A stretch of DNA of 64,000 bases from Hoylesella marshii DSM 16973 = JCM 13450. GTDB taxonomy: Bacteria > Bacteroidota > Bacteroidia > Bacteroidales > Bacteroidaceae. Below, in pieces: positions 1 to 7,929 of this stretch; positions within the stretch are counted from its first letter, which is position 1, and each line of letters begins with the position of its first letter. Location: NCBI RefSeq assembly GCF_000146675.1, contig NZ_GL397214.1:604234-668233 (forward strand). The letters run 5' to 3'. Under the pieces are notes generated by a model. The model made no database searches, was not told where the DNA came from, and saw nothing but the letters and a program-made list of their open reading frames with translations. The position numbers were made by a program, and so were the translations under genes.

Positions 1-474
1 ATCCTTAAACATAAGGTTGCTTGCATTGTTGTCACTCTGAGTAAGAGTATAACGCAGCAAATCTCTCACTGTCAATGATATGACTGGCCCTGAATAATCT
101 TTCAGCATAGGACTCCAAGTCTTTGGGTCAAGTTTATCCCTATTTATATTTACTAAGGTATCAAGTGAAATTCCTTTATTGTCAAAGTCATTACAAAGAG
201 CTAATGCCTGATGAACCTTAAACACACTCATCATAGGATAAACACTCTTATTATTGACCTTAACCGTATCTCTGTTATTAACAATAACCGCCACACCAAT
301 TTCGCCAGGACAAGCTGAGACAATTTGAGAAATGCTATCAGTCAAAACATTTGTTAAAGGAGGATTTGCGCTATCTTTTGTCGCTGATTTATGGAACAAT
401 GAAAATACCAAGATGAAAATGCAAACTAAAGCTATACTCAAAACTACGATTTGTTTTTTTCTGTTTTTTTCCAT
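1..474 (-). CDS. cfxA: Class A beta-lactamase CfxA, 5' part (3' end outside window)
   Basis: The reverse strand is open from the ATG at 474 to the window edge (158 codons) and reads as the N-terminal half of CfxA, a periplasmic or lipid-anchored serine beta-lactamase that hydrolyses cephalosporins and penicillins. Residues 8-26 form a hydrophobic export segment. The class A active-site motif SxxK appears as SVFK at residues 83-86, and the SDN motif is at 147-149. The KTG motif and the residues that separate CfxA alleles lie beyond the edge, so no variant can be named. It lies downstream of mobC on the same strand, behind its own promoter, as cargo of the conjugative element. Recognition comes from recalled family sequence and is strong. 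Confidence 0.95.
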   Translation of the reverse strand, partial: MEKNRKKQIVVLSIALVCIFILVFSLFHKSATKDSANPPLTNVLTDSISQIVSACPGEIGVAVIVNNRDTVKVNNKSVYPMMSVFKVHQALALCNDFDNKGISLDTLVNINRDKLDPKTWSPMLKDYSGPVISLTVRDLLRYTLTQSDNNASNLMFKD

Positions 475-521
475 GTTTATATTATTTATATTTGTTTGAC
501 GAGAATATCTTTATTTGCCGA

Positions 522-529
522 CAAAGGTA
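522..529 (-). promoter_or_regulatory. -7 promoter element for cfxA
   Basis: On the reverse strand this reads TACCTTTG, matching the Bacteroidetes -7 consensus TAnnTTTG, 47 bases before the cfxA ATG. No good -33 TTTG lies at the usual 19-base spacing. The rest of 475-684, between mobC and cfxA, is A+T-rich and shows no gene. Confidence 0.6.
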
Positions 530-684
530 CATAACTTTACGGAAAAATATGTTTCCTATTTTGAAAATATGATGCAAATTTAAGTATTTTTCCCCAAAAT
601 TACAAGCAATTTCCGGAAAAATAATGAAAAATACAGAATGCAAACGTTTGCTCATATTTATACGGCAGTATTAGAATAAGGCTG

Positions 685-2688
685 CTAATCTTTTACTAAA
701 TGGGCAAGGCTTGGCGTGTGCTTTATCCGTTGAATTTCTGAATCGACAAGCGATCGAATTTCTTGCTTCACTTTACGATAGTTGGCTTCAATGGTTTCTT
801 TGAGCGTGTCGCAGCTTTCTTTGTCAGTAAAATCAGTTATATTGGGGATGGGTTTATAGGTTTTCATATCCGCAGATACCTTGGCACTATCTACCACTAT
901 CTCCGCATGGAAAATTTTCTGGTCGATACGCTCGTCAAAGTTGTCGGACACAGCACCGACAAACATTCCCTGTGTGAGATTACTGATTTTGCTTGCAGGG
1001 ATAAGGCTATCCATTTGTGTGGAGATAGAGGTGGATTTGTCATTACGGTTAATGGTCATAGACTGTCGCTGTTGAAGCACCTTGCCAAAGCGTTCCGAGA
1101 GTGTTTTGGCAGTTTCTCCAACCACCTGCCCTGAGAACACATTACCCACCGTATTCTGGATTACCTTGCTCTCCTTGTCGCCATAATCACGGGTGAGTTG
1201 CGAAAAGTCTTGAAAACCCAAACAAACTGCCACTTTATTGCTTCGTGCTGTGGCTATGAGATTATCCAATCCACGGAAGTAAATCGTTGGCAACTCGTCG
1301 ATAATTACCGAGCTTTTAAGTTGCTTCTTCTTGTTGATGAGCTTTACGATACGGCTATTGTAAAGTCCGAGTGCTGCCGAGTAGATATTCTGGCGGTCGG
1401 GATTATTGCCCACAACAAGTACTTTCGGCTCGTTGGGATTGTTGATGTCAAGCGAGAAATCATCACCTGTCATCACCCAATAGAGGGCAGGAGAAATCAT
1501 GCGTGAAAGCGGTATCTTGGCACTCGCAATCTGTCCCTGTAGCTGTTCCTGCGCTCCTCCCTCCCAAGCATCCATAAAGGGAGAAAGGTAGTTGGCAAGC
1601 TCATCGTAGGAAGTAAGTATCGGAAATATCTGTGCGTAGGGACGGTTCAGGAATTCGATGGCATGGGGAAAGGTACAATATTTGCCGTTCTCATATATCT
1701 TCAGAAACCAGATAATGGCGGCAAGCAAGATAATCGGTGATTCGACGAAAAAATCTCCCTGCTTCTGAATCCACGAGCGGTTGAGATTGAGCATAATGGT
1801 GTAGGCACTCTCATAGGCATCGGATATATCTGTCATAAAGGCAGGATTGATGGGATTACAGCGATGTGATTTGCGAGGGTCGTCGAAGTTAATCACATAG
1901 AATTGCGGTTTGACTTTATAAGCATCTAAATGATGGAGCAGGTGATTGTAGGCTATCTCCGACAAATCGGGAAACTTATAATCATAGATATACATGGCAA
2001 AGCCTTTCTCTATCTGCTGCTTGATGTAGTTGTTCACGATAGCATACGACTTACCAGAGCCGGGGGTGCCGAGTACCATTGATGCACGGAAGGGATTAAC
2101 TACATTGGTCCAGCCCTTGTTCCACTTCTTCTTATAGTAGAATCGTGTAGGAAGGTTTACCGAGTATTCGTTCTCCATCAACCGAGTTTCCTGCATAAAG
2201 CTCTCATTCTCGGTATTGAACACATCGTCCATCAAGTTGTTTTTGAGCAGTCGGCTCATCCACACACCGCCCATTAGCAGACAGATATAGCCCAAAGAAA
2301 GCGTGAAGATATAGAGCGAAGCAGCACCCACCTTACCTATGGGCAATGCCAACAGCCACCAATTCAGAAAGAAGAGCACAAAACCAGCGAAAAGCACCGT
2401 CCAAATCTTTGGCCATGTGATTTTCTCCTCCTTCACGCCTTTTGTCCCCAAGCAGGATAAGGCGAGAAATATCACACAAAACAGCTTCGTCCAAAGGATT
2501 GATGAAAACAATCCCGTGGAGCGTTGAAAGTTCATCAGTATCTTGTTGATGATGCCGAGTGTGAAGTGCCACGACTGAAATGCCTCGTAGCAGAACCAAT
2601 AACAGTTAATCAGGAGGAAAATCACTGAAATTCCCCGCATAAAGTCCATAACCTTACCCAATGCCCTTAAATCGTCTTCTTGTGCCAT
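685..2688 (-). CDS. mobC: Type IV coupling protein, TraG/VirD4 family (MobC)
   Basis: This 667-residue membrane ATPase should couple the relaxase-DNA complex to the mating-pore channel. The N-terminal ~145 residues contain several hydrophobic segments. A Walker A motif GTPGSGKS is at 207-214, and the segment VVIDELPT-like (SSVIIDELPT) supplies Walker B. The order mobA-mobB-mobC on the reverse strand, opposite to the tra operon, is the usual layout of Bacteroidetes conjugative transposons, where this gene is annotated as mobC or as a type IV secretory DNA transfer protein. The length is normal and the frame intact. cfxA follows downstream. Confidence 0.93.
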   Translation of the reverse strand: MAQEDDLRALGKVMDFMRGISVIFLLINCYWFCYEAFQSWHFTLGIINKILMNFQRSTGLFSSILWTKLFCVIFLALSCLGTKGVKEEKITWPKIWTVLFAGFVLFFLNWWLLALPIGKVGAASLYIFTLSLGYICLLMGGVWMSRLLKNNLMDDVFNTENESFMQETRLMENEYSVNLPTRFYYKKKWNKGWTNVVNPFRASMVLGTPGSGKSYAIVNNYIKQQIEKGFAMYIYDYKFPDLSEIAYNHLLHHLDAYKVKPQFYVINFDDPRKSHRCNPINPAFMTDISDAYESAYTIMLNLNRSWIQKQGDFFVESPIILLAAIIWFLKIYENGKYCTFPHAIEFLNRPYAQIFPILTSYDELANYLSPFMDAWEGGAQEQLQGQIASAKIPLSRMISPALYWVMTGDDFSLDINNPNEPKVLVVGNNPDRQNIYSAALGLYNSRIVKLINKKKQLKSSVIIDELPTIYFRGLDNLIATARSNKVAVCLGFQDFSQLTRDYGDKESKVIQNTVGNVFSGQVVGETAKTLSERFGKVLQQRQSMTINRNDKSTSISTQMDSLIPASKISNLTQGMFVGAVSDNFDERIDQKIFHAEIVVDSAKVSADMKTYKPIPNITDFTDKESCDTLKETIEANYRKVKQEIRSLVDSEIQRIKHTPSLAHLVKD

Positions 2689-2764
2689 AATGCTATTTTA
2701 TTGTTGTTAGAATATCGTTTGAATACTATTTGAAAAATCTTTGATTACCATTTGAATGGTGCCA

Positions 2765-4039
2765 TTAACGCTTCCTGCGTTTAAGTTTTACCTTACTTTG
2801 CTTACGAAGTTTGCGTTGCCATGCCGCTTCTTTCCAATCATCATTGCCCGATGAAGAGAAGGATTCTCCTACCATATTGTCGATAAATTCATCGACAAGA
2901 TTGTCGCTTTCCTGCTCATCAGACTGTATTGTCTGCATCTGTTGTTGAAAGGTGGTATCAATCTTTCCATAAAGCGATTCATCCAAGAATGGATTATTCT
3001 CCGGGTTAGAGAAGTACTCGTTAAACTTATTGGCAGCATATCCTTTACCCAATCGAGAGCCATTGAGCGCAATACCTTTTTCATCATCAATGAATGTAAT
3101 TCCATAGATGCGTCCATTATCATTCTTTCGGATTACCACTTGCAAGCCTTGTTTCTCCAATCTTTGTCGAAGTCTTTCCTCTGTGTGGGGAGAAGTACGC
3201 ATTACTTCTAATACCTTTCTTCTGACAGTTGGTATCAATGGCTTAACCATCTGTTTTGACTTCAGCATCTTGTTCTGAACGGCAGTATAGCCCACACCTC
3301 TGCCTATGTCCGAGGCGTGAATGGGCGTGCTCACCTTATTGCCCTTGTCATCGGTAGGTACATAGACCAGCCCGTCATATTGCTTGCCCCTATACTCGGT
3401 CTTTACCTCCTCTACTGCAAGGTTGTATTTACGCAGAACGGCATTTAGTTCACCTAAGGAGCAGAAGGTATAATGCTTCATCGCAGAACGAACAGTATTT
3501 GCCACTTGTTCCTTGATATTCCCTTGCACAACATTGACCTTTGGTGTTTCTGTTGTTGTTCTCTCACTGACCTTTGAACTTGGAATGAGGTTATATTTCT
3601 TTTCCAAAGCATTAGTAATCTTCTTGCTTCGCCTGCCCTCAAACTTGTCATTGATTTTATTACCATCGAAATCCACTCGAAGCGAAACGATGTGAATATG
3701 CTCACGGGCAATGTCATTATGCTTAAAGACGATGTAGGGTTGATTGCCATAGCCGAGTGCCTCCATATACTCCTTCGCAATCTGCGTGAGCCTTTCATCA
3801 GATAGTTTCTCATCCGGGTGCGGATTGAGTGAGCAATGAAAAACCGTTTTCTTTGTCCTGCATTGCTCTGGTATCGCCTTTTGCATATCGGCAAGTACCT
3901 TATCCATTTGAAAAGTGCCATCGAAGCCTTTCCGAAGTTCGTTCACGCAGAGGACTGCCGCTTCGTTGTGCTGCACCTTTTTGAAGTTATATCCCAATGC
4001 TCCCCCAAGGTTCTCGGTAGAAGAAATCTTTGCAATCAT
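2765..4039 (-). CDS. mobB: Relaxase/mobilization nuclease MobB (MOB-P type)
   Basis: This 424-residue relaxase should nick the transfer origin and carry the strand into the recipient. The N-terminal half has the relaxase histidine triad: H107, then HIH at 114-116 inside the segment HNDIAREHIHIV. Tyr17, in the segment LGYNF, is the likely nucleophile. The C-terminus is basic (ends KLKRRKR), suitable for DNA binding. It starts 6 bases after mobA and precedes mobC by 76 bases, so the three genes probably form one operon. Family membership is clear from the motifs; the exact nick site is unknown. Confidence 0.92.
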   Translation of the reverse strand: MIAKISSTENLGGALGYNFKKVQHNEAAVLCVNELRKGFDGTFQMDKVLADMQKAIPEQCRTKKTVFHCSLNPHPDEKLSDERLTQIAKEYMEALGYGNQPYIVFKHNDIAREHIHIVSLRVDFDGNKINDKFEGRRSKKITNALEKKYNLIPSSKVSERTTTETPKVNVVQGNIKEQVANTVRSAMKHYTFCSLGELNAVLRKYNLAVEEVKTEYRGKQYDGLVYVPTDDKGNKVSTPIHASDIGRGVGYTAVQNKMLKSKQMVKPLIPTVRRKVLEVMRTSPHTEERLRQRLEKQGLQVVIRKNDNGRIYGITFIDDEKGIALNGSRLGKGYAANKFNEYFSNPENNPFLDESLYGKIDTTFQQQMQTIQSDEQESDNLVDEFIDNMVGESFSSSGNDDWKEAAWQRKLRKQSKVKLKRRKR

Positions 4040-4045
4040 ATTCCT

Positions 4046-4459
4046 TTATCGACTATCAAATTGTTCCGTCAGTTGGATGGCTTTCTGTTGTAGCGTGATG
4101 ATTTGACCAGAGATTTTTTCCAATTTTTCAAGTAAAATCTGTGCAGTTTTCACGCTGTGATAAGAGTTTATTGCGCGTACTGTTTGGTTGTAGAGTACGC
4201 CTATCCGATGATTTTCGGCAATCAATTCCGAGAGTTTACGATAATAGTCCACAGCGGATTTATCCACTGTTATCACCTTGAACTTCCCTCCAAGAATACA
4301 TCCACGCACAAAATCAGACTTCGATTTTGCACCGGATTTATGGAAAAGTTCAATGACTTTTTGCTGGTCTTTGGGGTTGGGCAACCGCACGTGCCAATTG
4401 TCCCAGCGTGGCTTTTCCGCTTTTTTTCTCTCTGAACGAGATTTCTCTTCCTTATCCAT
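4046..4459 (-). CDS. mobA: Relaxosome accessory protein MobA
   Basis: This 137-residue basic protein has an N-terminal charged region followed by a segment (WHVRLPNPKDQQKVIELF) typical of the small mobilization proteins encoded just upstream of Bacteroidetes relaxases. These proteins resemble ribbon-helix-helix proteins and help the relaxase at oriT. The C-terminal half is helical and may be coiled coil. It is the first gene of the leftward mob operon and is separated by ~590 bases from the divergent traA. The call rests on context plus similarity to recalled MobA proteins. Confidence 0.85.
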   Translation of the reverse strand: MDKEEKSRSERKKAEKPRWDNWHVRLPNPKDQQKVIELFHKSGAKSKSDFVRGCILGGKFKVITVDKSAVDYYRKLSELIAENHRIGVLYNQTVRAINSYHSVKTAQILLEKLEKISGQIITLQQKAIQLTEQFDSR

Positions 4460-5048
4460 AGCTTTACTTTTCTTTAATCACGACTTTGGAGTGATTTAAT
4501 CCCCTTTGGGGCAAGGGTCTTTGTGGTACAACTGTAAGTTTGTGTTACAAAGACACACCTTGCCAATATCAAGAGTTGATACGATTGAAGTATCCACCCT
4601 CGTGGGGTGTCTGCTTCGGGATATTACCTCCATGTATTATTCTCGCCTGCAAAGTTACGGCGAGTTTTCAAATATCTCATTATCAATGGTATTCACTCTT
4701 TTTCCTCGCATTTCCCTGCACTTCATTGGTGTCATATAATCAGCCAAAATATCATTTATTTTGCAGTCAGAACGAGCGAACAATGGCATGATGATACAAG
4801 TAAAAGATACATCGTATTACCGTTGGCTTACACCAAAGATGACAAGAAGGAACGAAACATATTCATAACAATTTGTTGTCATGACAAACTATTGTCAGTA
4901 CAACAGATAGCAAGAACTATAAATCGTCCTTTCAGACTATCGCACGAACCATACGCAGCCAGAACAAACTGTCTGCTGATACTTCTCAAGAATGAGAGCA
5001 CATCCAAACATCAAATAGACAAGTAATATGAACTAAGAAATTATCATT
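4460..5048. other. Divergent mob/tra intergenic region, probable oriT
   Basis: These ~590 bases separate the leftward mob operon from the rightward tra operon. In related elements the transfer origin lies beside mobA, so oriT is expected here. A small GC-rich inverted repeat is at 4596-4608 (ACCC-TCGTG-GGGT), and 13 bases of it (4599-4611) recur exactly at 12211-12223 between traJ and traK. Open frames crossing the region have no recognisable protein features. The nick site cannot be placed by eye. Confidence 0.5.
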
Positions 5049-5852
5049 ATGGAGAACAAACAACAACGCCCCATCTTTCTGGGGTTCTCCTCGCAAAAGG
5101 GAGGAGTGGGAAAAAGTACTCTTGCCGAAATCGTAAGCAGCATATTGTACTACGAACAAGGCATCAACCTCTTCGTGATGGACTGCGACCTGTCGCAAGA
5201 CTCTTTCTACAAACTGAGGGAACGTGAGAAAAGTATCGTTCAGGAGAGCGAAGAGCTTTCCAAATCCATGCAAGAGTACTTTCATCACCTTGGCAAAAAA
5301 GCATACAGAATTTACAAGTCTGCACCCAAGGAAGCCGTCAGGACTGCACGAAGTAAAATCGACGGAATCAGCAACGAGAAGTACCAGTTGGTTATATTTG
5401 ATTTCCCGGGACATGCCGGAACAACCGAACTGATGGAACTGTCCCTTCAGATGGACTATATCCTATCTCCACTTGAAGCCGACATACAGTCGCTCGTCTC
5501 CTGCATGGCATACGCCAAGACCATCACGGAGATTGGAGTTTCGATGTCCGACTCCCAAATAAAGGACATTATCCTTTTCTGGAACAAGGTGGACAGAAGG
5601 GTGAGGAACGTCATCATTGACGAATACACGAAGCTCATCCAAGGACATGAGCTCACGCTCCTGCCCGGCTATGTATATGCTACGCACCGCTTCTCCCACG
5701 AACTCTCCACATACGGGCTGCGTGGTGTGTTCCGTTCCACCTATCAGCCTCCTGCAAAGGGACTGCGAACGGGTACGGGGCTGGATGAACTCGTCTCCGA
5801 GATAATTCAACGTCTCAAACTAAAAACGAAAACAGAAAATGGCAACGATTGA
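5049..5852 (+). CDS. traA: ParA-family ATPase TraA
   Basis: This 267-residue cytoplasmic P-loop ATPase of the ParA/MinD family has a deviant Walker A (QKGGVGKST) near residues 16-24 and a Walker B-like FDFPG. It is the first gene of the tra operon in CTnDOT-type elements, where it is called TraA and is thought to position DNA or the transfer machinery. It overlaps traB by 14 bases, so the two are co-translated. The frame is intact and the length normal. Confidence 0.9.
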   Translation: MENKQQRPIFLGFSSQKGGVGKSTLAEIVSSILYYEQGINLFVMDCDLSQDSFYKLREREKSIVQESEELSKSMQEYFHHLGKKAYRIYKSAPKEAVRTARSKIDGISNEKYQLVIFDFPGHAGTTELMELSLQMDYILSPLEADIQSLVSCMAYAKTITEIGVSMSDSQIKDIILFWNKVDRRVRNVIIDEYTKLIQGHELTLLPGYVYATHRFSHELSTYGLRGVFRSTYQPPAKGLRTGTGLDELVSEIIQRLKLKTKTENGND

Positions 5853-6357
5853 GGAAAGAAAACAGCAACTGGAAAAGAAGCTGAAGAAAATGGCAGAGGA
5901 CAATGTCGTGGTGAAACCTGTCATGGTTCCCAACCCCTTCGATCCATCCGAGGACACCGAGCCTTCCCTCGCAACATCACGAGAGGAAGACAAAAGTTCG
6001 GAAGAAATGAAGACGGCAAAAGAAGAACGAACAGACGAAACAGGAGGAGAGGAAATCGGGAACACGGAACCGAAAAGAGAAAGGAAGCCAAGAATGGAAA
6101 AGTCCGGCAGGTCGTCCCTTTCCATAGAGGAATACCGTTCCCTATACTTTCATCCCGTACGTTCGCAAATGCGGACAGCTTTCTCCATCAATTTGGAGAC
6201 ATTACAGAACCTGCGCAATGTGCTACAAGACTTAGGAGAAAGGGTATCTATTGCTTCCTATATTGATAATATCCTCCGGGAGCATCTGCGGGAACATCAG
6301 GAATTGCTCAATAATGCAGCAGCAAAGCAAAGACGTAAGACAACAATAACACTATGA
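5839..6357 (+). CDS. traB: Conjugal transfer protein TraB (DUF3408)
   Basis: This 172-residue protein has a long charged, probably disordered N-terminal half and a conserved C-terminal domain of about 75 residues that matches DUF3408 as recalled. The domain contains FSINLETLQNL followed by SIASYIDNILREHL. The fold resembles ribbon-helix-helix DNA-binding proteins, so it may partner TraA in segregation or in regulating the operon; that role is inference. It overlaps traA by 14 bases and traD by 4. Confidence 0.85.
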   Translation: MATIEERKQQLEKKLKKMAEDNVVVKPVMVPNPFDPSEDTEPSLATSREEDKSSEEMKTAKEERTDETGGEEIGNTEPKRERKPRMEKSGRSSLSIEEYRSLYFHPVRSQMRTAFSINLETLQNLRNVLQDLGERVSIASYIDNILREHLREHQELLNNAAAKQRRKTTITL

Positions 6358-7130
6358 TGGAAACAATACTTTTCAGTTTTATATTGGTACTCATCATCAT
6401 TTGGATGATGCTTGGTATCCTGTATTTCTATATGCGGTATGTATCTCCGTATGACTTCATTATCAAGAAAAACGGAAAGAGCGATGAAGATAGCAAGAAG
6501 AAAGGAGCAACGAAGAAAAAAGACGGACAGAAAGGAAAAGGAACAATAGAGCAAGCCGAGTTTGTACTGATTGGAAAAAGCCGTTCCACTTCCCCGATTA
6601 TCCCACAAATCCCCTCTGTTTCATCATCTGAAAATTCGGAGCAGAATAATAATAATTTTGCACCGCAGAACTCCGAAAAGGAGAAAGAAATGAAAGAGGA
6701 CAACGAAATGGACGTTGATTTCGAGATGGAGAGAGTGGACGAAGATGAGATTGTCCGTGAGGAATTAAACCTATCCATCGAGTCCACATCGGGCGAAGCC
6801 GAAATTTCGGAGCAGTCCGTCCTCGCACGTGACTTAGTTCGCCTGCAAAAGTGGGCAAAGAACAGTGAGGAGGCTGATGAGGAAGAAGTCAAAGAGACCG
6901 TTCTGCGGCTTCAAGACTCAGACCTATTGGATAAGTACAAAGAAAACATCGCCAAGATGCTGGGTGAACAAGCCTCGCTATTGGAGAAAATCCGTAAGGC
7001 GGAAGAAAAGGAAGAACAGAGTGCTCAACCAGCAATGCCTTCATCACAAAACCCAACACCTCCTGTTTCTGGCATATCTGACACAGCGGTGGGCGATGCT
7101 GACGACAGACCGCTGTCCTATTATCTGTAA
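6354..7130 (+). CDS. traD: Conjugal transfer protein TraD-like
   Basis: This 258-residue protein has one N-terminal transmembrane helix (about residues 4-27), then a highly charged, low-complexity region rich in Lys, Glu and Ser. A helical C-terminal part contains the segment QSVLARDLVRLQKWA. Position between traB and traE and overall layout match the TraC/TraD proteins of Bacteroidetes elements. The letter assigned is a best guess. No catalytic motif is visible, and the role is probably structural or in anchoring at the inner membrane. Confidence 0.65.
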   Translation: MMETILFSFILVLIIIWMMLGILYFYMRYVSPYDFIIKKNGKSDEDSKKKGATKKKDGQKGKGTIEQAEFVLIGKSRSTSPIIPQIPSVSSSENSEQNNNNFAPQNSEKEKEMKEDNEMDVDFEMERVDEDEIVREELNLSIESTSGEAEISEQSVLARDLVRLQKWAKNSEEADEEEVKETVLRLQDSDLLDKYKENIAKMLGEQASLLEKIRKAEEKEEQSAQPAMPSSQNPTPPVSGISDTAVGDADDRPLSYYL

Positions 7131-7167
7131 AAATGGTTTCTTGATTTTCATATTTTGGAGGAATGCA

Positions 7168-7229
7168 GGGGTGGTTCAAAAGTAAAACAATCAACCAATA
7201 TCAGTCATACGATAAAACCGAGCCACCCC
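7168..7229 (+). other. Long-range inverted repeat between traD and traE
   Basis: GGGGTGGTTC at 7168-7177 can pair with GAGCCACCCC at 7220-7229 (ten pairs, one G-U) across a 42-base loop. It sits in the only sizeable gap (7131-7286) of the early tra operon and could be a partial terminator or processing site. There is no T-run after it. Confidence 0.35.
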
Positions 7230-7286
7230 TTACCATCTCTACCCAAAAGAAAACAATTCATTTAACAACTTAAAATACAAAGAACA

Positions 7287-7589
7287 ATGAACAACAAAAA
7301 GAAAATCACAATGCTACTCCTGATAGCCGCCACTGCCACAGGAGCATACGCACAGGGCAACGGCATGGCGGGTATCAATGAAGCCACAAAAATGGTAACC
7401 TCCTACTTCGATCCAGGGACAAAACTCATCTATGCCATCGGTGCCGTAGTAGGTCTGATTGGAGGAATAAAAGTCTATAACAAGTTCTCAAGTGGTGACC
7501 CCGATACGAGCAAGACCGCAGCCTCTTGGTTCGGTGCGTGTATTTTCCTCATCGTGGCTGCCACTATCTTGAGAAGTTTCTTCCTGTAA
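7287..7589 (+). CDS. traE: Conjugal transfer protein TraE (DUF4134)
   Basis: This 100-residue small membrane protein has an N-terminal signal-like helix ending near AYA-QG at about residue 23, then two hydrophobic helices. The layout resembles VirB2-type pilin subunits, and the sequence matches DUF4134 as recalled, so it is probably the pilin-like component of the mating apparatus. traF follows after 4 bases. The fit to family and position is good. Confidence 0.88.
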   Translation: MNNKKKITMLLLIAATATGAYAQGNGMAGINEATKMVTSYFDPGTKLIYAIGAVVGLIGGIKVYNKFSSGDPDTSKTAASWFGACIFLIVAATILRSFFL

Positions 7590-7593
7590 GGCG

Positions 7594-7929
7594 ATGGCAG
7601 CATTTGAAATCAACAAAGGTGTAGGCCGGACGGTAGAGTTCAAGGGCTTGAAGGCACAGTATCTCTTCCTCTTTGCAGGAGGGCTGCTGGCTGTCTTTAT
7701 TCTCGTGGTTATTCTCTATCTCTGTGGAGTCAGCCAAATTACCTGTCTTGTCATAGGTGTAGTGGGTGCCAGCCTTGTGGTATGGCAAACGTTCACCATG
7801 AATAGAAAGTACGGGCAATACGGGCTGATGAAAAAAGGAGCAGTACGTATGCACCCACGCTACCTTGTGAACCGCTGTACGGTCTGCCACCTTATCCGTA
7901 ATCTTCAACCAAAGAAAGCAAAAAAATGA
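7594..7929 (+). CDS. traF: Conjugal transfer protein TraF (DUF4133)
   Basis: This 111-residue protein has two adjacent hydrophobic helices (about residues 22-70) and a basic C-terminus. It matches the DUF4133/VirB3-like family, whose members sit in the inner membrane beside the VirB4 ATPase. It overlaps traG (VirB4-like) by 4 bases, the usual coupling of VirB3 and VirB4 partners. Confidence 0.87.
   Translation: MAAFEINKGVGRTVEFKGLKAQYLFLFAGGLLAVFILVVILYLCGVSQITCLVIGVVGASLVVWQTFTMNRKYGQYGLMKKGAVRMHPRYLVNRCTVCHLIRNLQPKKAKK

Noticed and set aside
4607..5026. A 139-codon forward frame before traA
   Set aside because: Residue make-up is not protein-like, it lies in the likely oriT/promoter region, and no homologous gene is known to me at this place in related elements.
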